Shown here: positions 9,469 through 20,556 of the stretch, piece after piece
How positions within the stretch are numbered: the stretch's first letter is position 1
Layout of the letters: each line of letters opens with the position of its first letter
NCBI GenBank assembly: GCA_964006375.1
Contig: OZ023269.1
Coordinates: forward strand, 60,044,968-60,108,967
Direction: 5' to 3'
Origin: Tillus elongatus
Lineage: Eukaryota; Arthropoda; Insecta; Coleoptera; Cleridae
DNA: 64,000 nt
Notes under the pieces: generated by a model
Told to the model about the DNA's origin: nothing
The model's database searches: none
What the model saw: only the letters and a program-made list of their open reading frames with translations
Made by a program: the position numbers and the translations under genes

Positions 9469-11478
9469 ATGTCTAGCAGTGAGACAGAGGGTGAGTTTCC
9501 TTCATTTACTTATGTACTTTTAGTGTCAGGACAGAGCTGTAGTTGATGGTCATGATAAAGTGGGATAAATCGTGATATCGGGAGTCACGAAAAGGTCTCA
9601 ACTGTCCTCTAAGAGATAATTAAATGTCAACATAAAATGTCCTATTTCATGCAGTAAAACGTTTAGTTATAATAAATAATTGCTGGAATGAGTCATGCTC
9701 ATTATTAAAATGTATTTATGAATACATATAAAGGTATAAATTGTTTAAATAAACTGTTCAAATGTGTCATATAGGCATAGAACAGTAATGGTTTATGTTC
9801 ATTGTTAAAAGGTATTTCTAGGCGAGGTATAAATTATTTAAATAAGCCTTTCAAATGCGTCTTATATAGGCATAGAACAGTAATGGTTTATGTTCATTGT
9901 TAAAAGGTATTTCTAGGCGAAGTATACATTATTTAAAAGAATCGTTCAAATGTGTCCTGACTTGGCATAGAACAGTAATGATTCATGTTCATTATTAAAA
10001 TGTATTTCTAGGAGAGGTATAAATTAGTTAAATAAATTGTTCAAATGTGTCCTAACTTGGCATATAACAGTAATGATTCATGTTCATGGTTAAAAGGTAT
10101 TCCCAGGCGAGGTATAAACTATATAAATGAATTTCTCAACTGTGGCGCAACTAGGTATAGTAAAGTAATGATTTATGTACATTGTTAAAAGGTATTTCAA
10201 GGGAAGATGTAAATTGTTTAGATAAAGTACTACAATTGGCAAAGTAGAGTAATGATTCATACACATCGCTCAAGGGTATTTCAATGCAAGGTATAAATAG
10301 ATTTTTCAAATAGGTGTTTACCTAGCATAGTTAGGGTAATTCGGTACCCACAATTCGCGTCAATTGAGTGCTAGCCACTCCGAAGCAGCTTGGCTTCAAA
10401 TAAGTGTATTATTCTTCTGACGTCACACAGGCAGGCATTAACTGCACCGAATAGGAGTCATGGTAGGGGTCATTTACTCACAAAAAGGGGTAGATGTACA
10501 GGGAGGCTATAAATAAAGGAAATTCCCGGAATGTATGACTGGTTCCCCGATATTAAGTCAGTCTTGTAAGGTTTTACTCTTTTGGTGACTTCCCACCATG
10601 CCTTCCGGAGCTTGCTTACTGAATAACAAAAGGGTTAACATGTCTAAATGAATCTTGCGTTCTTTGAGCTGCACATAAATATGATATTAAGACCACAATA
10701 GAGTGGCGCCTCATCGATAACCTAAGACCGCAATAGAGCGGCCCTCAACTTTAACCCACAAATAAATCACATATATTTTGTGCATAATAGAAATGCAAAA
10801 GGCAATTTAGCATGCTTTGTAAAATACTAATGAGCTGGACATGGAGGGGAGTCATGGAATAAACAGGCATACATGTAAATTATACATGCGTGATCTGGTT
10901 GATTGCTTTTCAGCGCGAACAGACGAGTAGCGGACAAGTCGCGAGTACATTTCACTATCTTCTCTGAGCACTCTATGTTTGTGGTTATCCATTTAAGACA
11001 ACAGGTATAATTATTAGTGAAGCTGAAAATGAACAAAACTAAGGGTTAACTAAGACAAAGATCATAACTGAAAACCAAATAGGTATATCCAAAGAACGGA
11101 AACCACATTATTTTTGAGAATGCTTGGCGTAGAGAAGTGTATGTGTATCGCATGTCAGTAACGGATCGTCCTATTTACAAACAGGGAATCAGCGCTCATT
11201 ACGGGCTTTGTAAGTAACGCGTTCTTGATGAATATTAGCTTGCCCTCTTGACGTCGGAATCTTTACTATTAGGGTATTTGAAAATGTCATGTCTATTTTT
11301 GAGATCATGCAATAAACTTGTTAAGTCGAGATCTGACTTTTCTTTCTTCCCTTCACCCCCATGCAGTAAACATTAGATTTAAGGATGTGCAATAGTGCGG
11401 AAGTGAGCATAGGAGTAGGTCTTGTGCTATCACGACGTAGGAGACGACCACAATACGATCGTTGGCCATATATTTCAG
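9469..11478 (+). CDS. Putative spliced unknown gene, first two coding exons, copy 1
   Basis: Proposed exons are 9469-9490 and 11377-11478. ATG at 9469 starts a 7-codon frame that ends in a strong donor (G|GTGAGT, 9491-9496). The acceptor is ATTAG ending at 11376, after a long pyrimidine run; joining in phase 1 keeps the frame open. Exon 2 is 102 bp, ends at TTTCAG|GTAATT (donor at 11479), and codes for an Arg-rich segment (SRRRRRPQYDRWPYIS). Against copy 2 the exon has one difference in 102 bp, fewer than its flanks. No family is recognised; the Arg run followed by Trp faintly recalls PIF/Harbinger transposase N-termini, a weak inference. Caveats: the best pyrimidine-adjacent AG (11366) would give a stop, and no third exon is visible because a LINE follows. 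Alternatively translation starts at ATG 11385. Confidence 0.35.
9690..10330. repeat. ~95-bp tandem repeat array, copy 1
   Basis: About seven diverged units with CAGTAATG anchors near 9783, 9878, 9971, 10068, 10163 and 10247. Each has a GGTATAAATT and a TTCAAATGTGTC motif. The array lies in the proposed first intron and is kept in copy 2. Confidence 0.85.
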
Positions 11479-12154
11479 GTAATTATTTTATTACAAACAA
11501 GATAATCAAAGGTAAGATCATGTATTGTTCCGTGCTACAAATGGTGGTACTTATTGAGTTGCATTTAACTGTAAATATTTAAAATTTAAATAGAGTATAC
11601 AAGAGAATGAAGAGGGGAGGGGAGGCAATCTCACTGTTGTAGACGTGACCAGGATCTAGTTTAATTACTTTTAAATTACACGCGGTATAAAAGAGGTATT
11701 ATTTCTATTGCACATCCAACTGGGTTACTACAAAGTGGGGTGTAATGTTAGTTCGCCTCCCCGTGGTGCACCCTGGATGGCGTCTACTACTAGACAACTA
11801 AATGAACTAACCAGACCGTAACCCTACCTAGTCATGTCTTAGGAGGGCCGGGAATGCTTGCCTTAATTGGCAGGCATTACGAGGAGAGTCCTCTATAAAA
11901 AACCCACATCGCAAGGTCGTTGGCGGGTTGGTGCCGAAGCGATGATGCTTCTGGCCGGGCATTGGCAGGATGGTAATTCTGTCGCTAACGTAACCCTTCC
12001 CAGGGAAACCGGGCGACCTCCCTGTGTACAATGCCTCTCCATGAGATGCGGGGCTCTTCCATTGAGGTTTATTTTCCCTTGCTGCTCGTGGGACCAAACA
12101 TGTACACGACAGACACAGACCCAAACGAGATGGGTCCAGGCAACTGGAGAACCT

Positions 12155-13465
12155 ATGGAGGTAGAGATCGGGGTTATCCCCTCTCTTACCGCTAAACCAA
12201 TGGAGGGGGGACGAGAACCATCCTGTCCCCATCCTCCACATCTCCGTCCTCCGATGAGGAGCGGGAGCTTTTAAAGTCTCCCGTGGGCCTCAAGGAGGAA
12301 CGGAAGAAAAGACAACGACTGCCTGGATCCGCAAGAAGACAGCTCAGACGACTACTCAAGGCGGGGGTGCCATATTCAACCGCCTTGAGTCAGGCACTTA
12401 CGGAGTCCCACCGGTCTCGTGTGGGGGCTGGTGGCTCTGAGGGGTCGGTAAAACGACCCGAGGAGCCTGGTGCCGCCACGGATGGGGCCGTCAGCGGAAA
12501 GCGACTCCGGTCGGACGACAGCACACCACAGCAGAGGGCTAAAAAGCCCCGTGAGGGTGCTGGCAGGAAAACGTTCAGTGAGGTGACTGGAGGGGTGAGA
12601 GTGGGCATTATCCACTCTGAATATCCCTCCTCATCACTGAATAATGAACAACTGCTGCTACTGCAGCGGCTATATTGAAGGCTGTGCAGAGCAGTTCAGA
12701 GAAAGAACCTAATATAAGGTTCCGGGGCTGCGCAAATCGACCCGGATGGCTCCTTATAAATTTCTAGGACGAGGCCAGCTCGCACTCGCTGGAGCGAGTA
12801 GTTGGGGGGCTCCAACCGTGGGAGGGGGCTCGTCTTAAGCTGGTGAGAGGGCAGAACCTCCCCAGGCCTCACCTCTGTGTGGCATATCTTCCGGACGGGG
12901 TGGACACATTGACGCCCGAGGATGTGCTCACCAAACTGAGACGTATGAATGGTGGCCTGAACACTCGGGAGTGGACTGTACTACACCGAGTAGCGACAGG
13001 ACCATCAGGACAGGCATGGACATTTTCGGTCGACGAAATGTCTGTGAACACGCTGGAGGAAATTGGCTTCAGACTATTCTATGGCATCGGGCGGGTCTTG
13101 TTCCGGCCGAGGGTTAGGGGGTCTGCGACTGAGCCTAAACCCACAGCCTCTGCTACCAGCATCACCTGTCAGCCGGAGGCGACAGGTGCTGGCCCTTCCG
13201 GGAGTTGTGGGGGATCATTCCCCCGTCTGTACCCTCGTGTAGTGGCACCGCAGTGGGAGGTAGCTCCACCAAAAAACTGGCCCCAATAGAGGAGGTGGCA
13301 GGATTCAACCTTCCACTGGAACCTCCAGAGGGAAACAACAGGGGAAAGGAAAGTCCACCCCTGGGACGACTACCAAAGGTGGACCCTCCTATAGAAAGCT
13401 TGGTAATGGAGCTTCTAAAAAGAAGGAACCTGCACCCTAAATCCCTTTCCGTTCGAGCTCCTTAA
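12155..13465 (+). pseudogene. LINE 2 ORF1 (Gag-like)
   Basis: A likely start is ATG at 12155. A run of G near 12205-12211 shifts the frame into an acidic Ser-rich stretch and then a basic segment (EERKKRQRLPG, then RRQLRRLLKAG). After a stop near 12757 the conserved core continues at about 12842, with HLCVAYLPDGVDTLTPEDVL and the TGPSGQAWTFSVDE block. The layout (basic, low-complexity N-terminus, then a compact RNA-binding-like domain) matches ORF1 proteins of insect LINEs of this group; the domain resembles DUF4780 from memory, unconfirmed. At least three disruptions. Confidence 0.6.
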
Positions 13466-13508
13466 CCCACTCCTTTATCCTTTACACACACATTATATTC
13501 CCACCCCC

Positions 13509-14450
13509 ATGCCCACCAATATAAGGTGCATTCAAGCTAATTTTCATCATGCTAAGGCTGCGACATACCTCCTTAGCATAAAATTAAAGGAAAAGCAAAT
13601 AGATATTGCTTTTCTCCAAGAGCCCTGGACCGCCAGTTCGGAACGAACTAAAGGGCTGGGTAACACTTCTGGTAAGATAGTAGAGGTGGGCACTGGTACC
13701 AACCCCAGAGCCTGTAATCTGGATCAGAAACAACTTGCAGTATTTTACACTTTCAGAATACTGCACCAACGACATGGCATCCATCCATCTCGTGATCACA
13801 TCCGGGGGGATCAGGCTGGAAGTAGTGGCCTGTTCGGCCTATTTCCCTGGAGACAGAGATGCAGAACAACCACCTCCAGCAGAGGTGCGGAAATTTATCA
13901 CCTACTGCAAGAGGAACAACTATCACCTCGTAATGAGGTGTGATGCGAACTCCCATCACTTGGCTTGGGGGAACACGGACACTAACAAGCGAGGTGAGTC
14001 ACCATTTGAATACATATTAGGGGAGGAGCTGGTTGTCAACAACATAGGCTCGGAACCCACCTTTCTTACAGCTAATCAGAGAGAGGTTTTAGATCTCACG
14101 GTCAGCTCAAGGCTTTTGAGCTCAAAAATCCTCAAATGGAGGGTGTCGTCTGAACCCTCATGTTCTGACCATGCCCATATCCTATTTGAGATTGTAACAG
14201 GCCCTAGACCTGTGGTGGAGTATCGCGACCCGAGGAGAACGGATTGGGATGGGTACAAACAGTCCCTCGCCGCCAGACTTGGGTCCACTATCCCCACAGT
14301 GAGGGATCGTGATGAGATTGAGATTGCGGCTGAACAGGTTAGGGAAGCTGTTGTCTCTGCATATTACGAAAACTGTCCATTAAGGTCAAAGGTACTTGGT
14401 GGAATAATAACCTCGATAAACTACGAAGGGAAGTTAGACGTCTCTTCAAT
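13509..14450 (+). pseudogene. LINE 2 APE-type endonuclease
   Basis: The domain opens with IRCIQANFHHAKAAT and the catalytic Glu in FLQEPW. A frameshift near 13725-13735 moves it to the frame with RCDANSHHLAWG, RGESPFEYI, LDLTVSS and the terminal SDHAHI motif. These are the conserved blocks of LINE apurinic-like endonucleases, which nick target DNA to prime reverse transcription. GCDAN reads RCDAN here. Another frame change near 14385 leads toward the RT linker (NLDKLRREVRRLFNRAN). Confidence 0.8.
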
Positions 14451-16250
14451 CGTGCTAACACTACAGGCAACTGGGAGCAATATAAAACCGCTCTAACACA
14501 TTATAACAAAGATATAAGGAACGCTAAGAGGGAGTCCTGCGTGAGGTTTTGCGGGGACATTAATAATTTGCCCAGCAGCGCCAGAACCCACAGGATTCTC
14601 TCACGTGACCGTGTTCAGGAACTGGGATCGATAAAACGACCAGATGATTCCTTTACTGAATCTCGGAAAGAAACGTTAGAGCTCTTAGCACACACACACT
14701 TCCCATTTTGTCTGATCCTGAGAAACGGAGAAGTTCTACCAGCTGAGGGACAATTTAAACGCCCTGATAGGGAGGACTGGCGGGTTGCTTAGCGAATAGT
14801 TACAGCCTCGGCAGTGGAGTGTGCTGTGAATCATTTCCAGCCATTCAAGTCGCCAGGGGAGGATGGGGTGGTACCTTTCCTTATCAGGCTGTACAGAGCC
14901 AGTCTGACCTGGAACTATATTCCATCCAGCTGGACGGTGATTAGGGGAGTTTACATTCCCAAATTGGGACGTAAGGACCTCCTACCCACATCACTGAGAC
15001 CTCTCAGTATTACATCATTCCTCCTGAGGGGATTGGAAAAAATACTGGACGGACACATTAGGGGGAACATCTTAACCAACAACCCCCTAAATACCCACCA
15101 GTATGCCTACCAAACTGGCAAATCAACTGAGTTAGCGCTCAATAACCTCGTCGAGAAAATCAGACACTCTCTGGAAAATGGAGAGGTTGCGGTGGCGGCA
15201 TTTCTCGACATCGAAGGAGCATTTAATAATCCATTACCTATCTCCCTCTACGAGGCCACTATCGCTAGGGGGGTGGAACCTACCATCTGTGGCTGGATCG
15301 GAAACATGCTGCACAATCGGACCATTATTACCTCGTTGCGGGGGGAGGTGGTCGGCGTCAGGGCTGCAAGGGGGTGCCCTCAGGGGGGCGTTCTATCCCC
15401 CCTGCTGTGGTCCCTCTTTGTGGACGATTTGCTGGCTATCCTCGGACTCTGGGAGGGTGAGGTCCAGGCGTATGCTGATGATCTTGTCATAATGGTTAGA
15501 GGCAAATCTGAGGAGGAACTGGCAAGTACTCTTCAAGAGGCACTAAATGTGATCAATGATTGGTGCCGGAGGGAACAGATGTCTGTGAACCCCCGCAAAA
15601 CGATCATTGTTCCATTGACCAGAAGAAGAAGGTTGGACAAATTAAAACCACCAATTCTTATGGGGGAAACCATTCCATTTTCGGACCAAGCAAAATATCT
15701 GGGAGTTACCCTAGATAAGAAGCTCAACTGGGACATACAGTTAGAAAATGTTACCCGCAGGGCTAAACTGTCCCTGTGGACCTGCCGGATAATCTGTGGT
15801 AACAACTGGGGAACAAACCCCCAACAGATGTACTGGCTCTATGTAGTGGTTACCAGACCAATGATAACAGATGGAGCCATAGTTTGGTGGCCTAAGGCAT
15901 TTCGTGGTATCGCGAGGGCCAACCTAGCTCATCTACGGAGACAAGCTTGTCTGATGATAACGGGAGCGATAAGCACCGCACCATCAGCCGCTCTGAAGGT
16001 CCTCCTTAATATCCCCCCTCTTCACATATGGTTGGAGAGGGTGGCGAGGTGGACAACGTACAGACTAAAGCAAACGGCAGACAGCATGCCGAAGGAAGTC
16101 AGTCTGGGAGGGTCCGGTCTCCTTGATGACATTGATGGTCACAGGATTCTGGGAATGGTCTCAGACTTGATGCCTACAAATATCAGCAGATATCTGTCTT
16201 TCAAGATCGTTCTCCCGGAAAGGGAGGACTGGGACCGAAATCAAACGACC
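14451..16250 (+). pseudogene. LINE 2 reverse transcriptase
   Basis: From 14814 a long uninterrupted frame covers most of RT: KSPGEDGVVPFLIR, LRPLSITSFLLRGLEKIL, HQYAYQTGKSTE, AFLDIEGAFN (motif A with catalytic Asp), GCPQGGVLSPLLW (motif B) and YADD (motif C). AKYLGVTLDKKLNW and the thumb follow. The linker before it (14451-14792) is open in a second frame and ends in a stop at 14790. RT itself is intact here, so the element may be fairly young or repairable only by chance; the other domains are broken. Confidence 0.85.
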
Positions 16251-17092
16251 CTGTTGAGAGCGGACCTCTGCTGGTACTCTGACGGCTCCAAAACCAATTT
16301 GGGAGTAGGAGCCGGCGCATATGGGGGCAGCACCGATGCTAGACTATCAGCTAGCCTCGGCAAGTACGCAACCATACACCAAGCAGAAGTGTATGTCATC
16401 GAGATGTGTGCAAGGGAAAGTATAAAAAACCTGTGCACACACAAATCGATAAAGATAGCCAAGCTGCAATAATCGCTCTTGGTTCCTACCGGTGTAATTC
16501 AAAGACGGTGTGGAGTTGTAAATCTGCTCTAAACGAATTGGGCAGCTGTAATGAGGTGTCTCTGGTCTGGATACCAGGTCACTCAGACCATGATGGCAAC
16601 GTTGCGTCCGACGCGCTTGCCAGGAGTGGTGCCCAGAGAGACTTTGTCGGACCAGAACCGGTGCTGGGGATAACATCTTGCACAGCAAAACGCACCTTAA
16701 TGACCTGGACAGAAAGAATGACAATTCAATATTGGCAAAATCTTCCAGGATTAGCTCACTCTAAGGCCTTCATAAATGGCCTGTCTGAGTCAAGGGCTAA
16801 AAAACTTCTAGAGATGAACAGACAACTGAGTACTCTAGTCGGCCTGTATACAGGACACTGCCGCTTGCGGCACCACATGCACCGTATTGGGGTCGGTCAG
16901 GAGACCGAGTGTCGGCTGTGTATGGAGAGTAACGAGACAGCATAGCACGTGCTGTGTTCCTGTCCGGCAACGGACAGGACTAGATACCTGCTCTTTGGCA
17001 AGGTAAAGCTTGCTCCAGAGGATCTGGATCAACTTTCGCCCACAAAGATTATCGACTTCTGTAGGAGGCTGGATTTGTTGGGCGAAATATAG
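16251..17092 (+). pseudogene. LINE 2 RNase H and zinc-knuckle tail
   Basis: RNase H starts in the RT frame with WYSDGSK and HQAEVYVIEMC, then shifts near 16450 to the frame with KDSQAAI and WIPGHSDHDGNVASD, so the acidic residues are all present across two frames. The tail has GLYTGHCRLRHHMHR and CRLCMESNETA, followed by an amber stop at 16943-16945 inside the knuckle. The same frame then runs to 17092. Confidence 0.8.
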
Positions 17093-17379
17093 ACATTAGG
17101 CGTGAGCCACAATAGACCTTATGGTCGCGGTGGAGGGACCGGTATGGCCCACTCACATACAAACCTACTACAAAGTCGTCTCGGCGACTCTCACTGTTGC
17201 CCGTGCCAGGTTAACTGCAGGTGGGGACTGAAGGGTTGATTGGAAATGAATCATATAATATATTGTTTATGGTTTTCTACTGTCTTTGTGCTTTACAGCG
17301 ATCACCGATCAAGGTGAGACCAGGGAAGACCCCTGCCCCCTGGACGAAATTGTGGAGCCGCCGCCGCACGCCGCCTCGA

Positions 17380-18398
17380 TGTACCAGCAGCCGACATGCC
17401 CTGACGATCCAGCTCCGGAGATGGATACCCCGGATCCCGAGAACCCCGCCATGACCTCGCTGGAGCACCATCCAGGACCTGAAGATCAGCTATCGACATG
17501 TGTGGAAGGTAGTATGATATTAGGGCTTGTTGATGTAATTTTAGAGAAACAAAATTTTGCTTATGAAAGCCAACGGGATATTTTAGCACAGGGGATAATA
17601 AATACGTTCACCCAAATGTCGTTGGAGCTTAGAGAACAATCTCGATTTTTTCGGGGGTGTTTCGAAGCGCTGAGAAGCGAACTTCGTGGAAATGTGCGGA
17701 ACGCGCGGGATTCCCCACGAGCAAGTTACAATTCCCCTACGTCTTATGTCATAGTTTCGCATCCTGAACCTCCACCAAGATTCTGGGATCATAAATCTGA
17801 GAATCCGGTACATTTCCTGGAAAACATAACTAGACGCTTTGTTAAGGCGCGAACCCTCGATGGTCAAAAACTTGATGTAGTTCTTGATTGATTAGAAGGT
17901 TCGACTATGAATTGGGCAGCAATTTATCGCCCATCTTGAAAAGATTTTTTGGACTTCCGTAGGGACTTTCTCAAAACTGTCTGGTCTATGCTTGAACAAG
18001 ACAAGTTTAAACGTCGCATCAAGACCACTACCTGGACAAAAGACAGATATAGTATGTCTGAACATTTTGTTTATTATTGTAGCCTGGCCCGGCTTCTAAC
18101 CGCCCCGATTGCCAAGAGGGATTTGGTTGAACAGCTAATGAGGCATTTTCCGGTGCACACTCAATCCCTGTGGTATCTGACCGGCCACAGTTCGTTCGCT
18201 GCAGAGTTTCTAAAGAGTCGAGAGGATATTGTCAATTTCCGTAGCGGCCCCCAGACGTCGGTAAATAAAGAGTTTCGGCCGAAGCCCAGTCGTCTAAAGC
18301 CCTATGAAGCCAGGAGAAATCAAAGGGCGCCTACGTCACGTCAAGTCAACACTGTAGAAATTGTTCCCGAGGCGGGAAACGCCGATGCGTCGAACTAG
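17380..18398 (+). pseudogene. gag: Gypsy B Gag
   Basis: A Pro-rich N-terminus leads into a Gag core with FWDHKSENPVHFLENITRRF and, further on, DFRRDFLKTVWSMLEQDKF and LARLLTAPIAKRDLVEQLM. Two TGA codons (17889-17891, 17937-17939) interrupt the single frame; both stand where Trp-like or similar codons would fit. The nucleocapsid end (RPKPSRLKPYEARRNQR) is basic, but I see no clear zinc knuckle before the stop at 18396. Confidence 0.65.
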
Positions 18399-18564
18399 AC
18401 CGGCCATCTTTTTCGACTCGTGCCCACGCGAGGCCTACGTCCACTTCCATTTTCGAGAGACTGACACCTAACAATAAGGGTTATGACATTCTCTTGAGGA
18501 TAGGATGGAAGGAGTGGAATGGTTTAGGAAAACGCCAACAGGGCATCACTGAGCCTGTAAGCCC

Positions 18565-19232
18565 GTGGCCTGCACGCGACTACTATGGCCCTGCTACCGT
18601 GTCGTCCATAGTACCAAAAATCAATCTATATTGAAACCACCAACATATCGCTTACCCGAAATAGAAGTTTGGATTGGCGAGATTAACACAAAGGCATTGA
18701 TAGACTCCGGGACTGAAGTAAATGCTATCTCAGAGGAGCTTGTAGAAAAATTGCAAAGGAATTCTCGAAACATACCCGTGCTACCACTCAAGTCAATGCA
18801 GGTACATGGGACGTTTAATAAGAAATCGAAAAGGGTCAATAGGTAAATTTTCCTTACACTGAGAATACAGGATAATGATTACGAGGTGTGCTGTTTAGTC
18901 ATCCCAGAATTGGTGAGACCACTGATACTGGGAATTGATTGGCTAGTGTCAAATAAGTGTACCCTGTCCCTAAGTAACCGTGAGCTAGTCATCGTCGGTA
19001 CAAATGGGAACACGCATGTGCCAATTACCATTGAACTTGAGGGAGGCAATGTGCCACGAGCTAACTCTGAGGTTGAACAGCTCACCACTTGCCTAATTTC
19101 ACTGACGTTTGACAGGAATGGACTAATTGAGGAAAAGGCCTCCGTACAGCATCTGACACGGGACCCCAAAGAAGACAGCTCAAGTCACTTCTTGTGGAAT
19201 TTTCGAAACTGTTTCAGGATAAACCTGGTTTA
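18565..19232 (+). pseudogene. Gypsy B aspartic protease
   Basis: The protease shows ALIDSGTEVNAIS, with the catalytic D-S-G, and later LILGIDWL, the second conserved block. A stop at about 18844 splits the two, with the second half open from 18886. It lies between Gag and RT as expected. Confidence 0.75.
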
Positions 19233-20556
19233 ACTCACCTGTATACACAGGGGCTCAAGCTGAAGAGCAGGGAGCCAGCCGCGAGGAGGAGCTATCCAAT
19301 TCCCTTTTCGCTGAGAGAAAAGGTAGAGGATAAGCTGAGGGAAATGGAGGAGATGGGCATTATCGAGAGAGCAGCTTCTCCGTATTGTAGTCCCATGACG
19401 GTGGTAAAGAAGAAATCGGGGGACGTACGCATCTGTCTGGATGCCAGGGCCATTAACGACAAGCTGGTGGCTGACATAGAAGCCCCTCCAAGAACCGAAG
19501 AGCTGCTACGTTTTCACAACTGCAAGTTTCTTTCTAACATAGACCTGGTTTCATCATACTGGCAGATCCCGCTGACACCGGCAAGCAGGGCCTGCACTGC
19601 ATTTTCCTATAATGGATGGACGTACGTGCACAAGGTCCTGGCGTTTGGTCTGAAAAATGCGACAAGTGGTCTTAGCAGATGCATGGACATTGTGCTCGGC
19701 CCGAGCGTTCGCAGTTTTGCCGTCAATTTATGTCGACGACTTGCTGGTCGCTAGCGAAACATTCTCCGATCATCTCTCCCATCTTCGGCAGGTATTTGAG
19801 AGGTTAAGGAATGGTGGGATGACGGTAAAGTTGGAGAAGTCGAATTTTGTAAAAGAGTGTACCCTTTCTGGGACACGTACTCACGCCTCACGGAATAACG
19901 ATGGACACGGAGAAACTAGAAGCCATTAGGAAATTTCCACCACCCAAGAATATCAAACAACTTCGTGGATTCCTGGGGCTCTGCCAATTTTACAAACGAT
20001 TTTGCCCTCACTATAGTTAGAACACACATGGTCTAAGGCACTTTAAGAAAAGAAGTCAAGTAGAGTTTGGGGGAAGAAGAGAGCCTGTCGTTCGAACGTT
20101 TAAAAGAGAAGTTTGTGGAAAGCGTGGTGCTAAATCATCCCGACCTGACTAAGGAGTCCTTTCTGGATACGGACAGCTCGTACTATGGATTAGGAGGAGT
20201 ACTTTACCAGATTTAGGCCAATGGGGACGTTGGAGTTATTGCCTTTCTCAGCCGTAGTCTTCATGGGCCGAAATTGAATTACACCACGACGGAGAAGGAA
20301 CTCCTGGCAATTGTCTACGCCTTGCAGAAGTGCAGGGTGTATGTTAATGGGAAATAAGATAACTGTGAAGACGGATCATAAAGCGCTCACGTTTTTGAAA
20401 CACTGCAAGTTTGTAAGCGACCGAATCCTGCGTTTGCAGCTTTTTGTGCAGCAGTTTGACCTGAAGGTAGAACATATCAAGGGAGGCAAAAATAAGGTAG
20501 CCGTCTTTCTGTCCAGACATCCACAAATTGACGGTCAACCATGCACGCATGCGTGA
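19194..20556 (+). pseudogene. pol: Gypsy B reverse transcriptase and RNase H
   Basis: RT motifs in order: MGIIERAASPYCSPMTVVKK, RICLDARAIN, FLSNIDLVSSYWQIPL (catalytic Asp) and FGLKNATSG. A frameshift just before 19729 moves the YVDD box (19729-19740) to another frame. RGFLGLCQFYKRFCPHYS follows near 19965-20018. RNase H has TDSSYYGLGGVL, a stop near 20215, then TTEKELLAIVYALQ, VKTDHKALTFL and FLSRHPQ. At least three disruptions. Confidence 0.8.

Larger units (their letters stand above)
7206..11632 (+). repeat. 4.4-kb duplicated segment, copy 1
   Basis: This segment recurs in the same orientation at 23312-27750 with about 95% identity by eye. Both begin near TTCARTTATATAGG and end at GGCAATCTCA. 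Contents in order: about 1.1 kb AT-rich upstream DNA, a TATA promoter, an array of ~135-bp repeats, a start codon with splice donor, a ~95-bp repeat array, and a 102-bp exon-like open segment. Different neighbours on each side (retrozyme and LINE here; unassigned DNA and (TA)n in copy 2) mark it as a unit that was duplicated or transposed. I see no terminal inverted repeats. Confidence 0.9.
11640..17188 (+). mobile_element. Near full-length R1/LOA/I-type LINE (LINE 2)
   Basis: All parts of a two-ORF non-LTR retrotransposon are present in order: a Gag-like ORF1, an APE-type endonuclease, RT, RNase H and a zinc-knuckle tail. Several frameshifts and a late amber stop make it non-functional. An 11-bp match (TCTCACTGTTG) at 11629-11639 and 17189-17199 is a candidate target duplication, which would set these limits. 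The element interrupts the DNA just after duplicated copy 1. It is related to LINE 1 but clearly a different family. Confidence 0.85.

Noticed and set aside
10827..11036. Minus-strand 69-codon frame present in both 4.4-kb copies (also 26908-27117)
   Set aside because: The frame is shared because the DNA is duplicated. The six peptide differences mean that nearly all base changes alter the amino acid, so there is no sign of coding constraint.
11867..12274. 135-codon frame at the start of LINE 2
   Set aside because: Most of it is 5' leader of the LINE in a chance frame. Only the part from about 12155 joins, through a frameshift, to the real ORF1.
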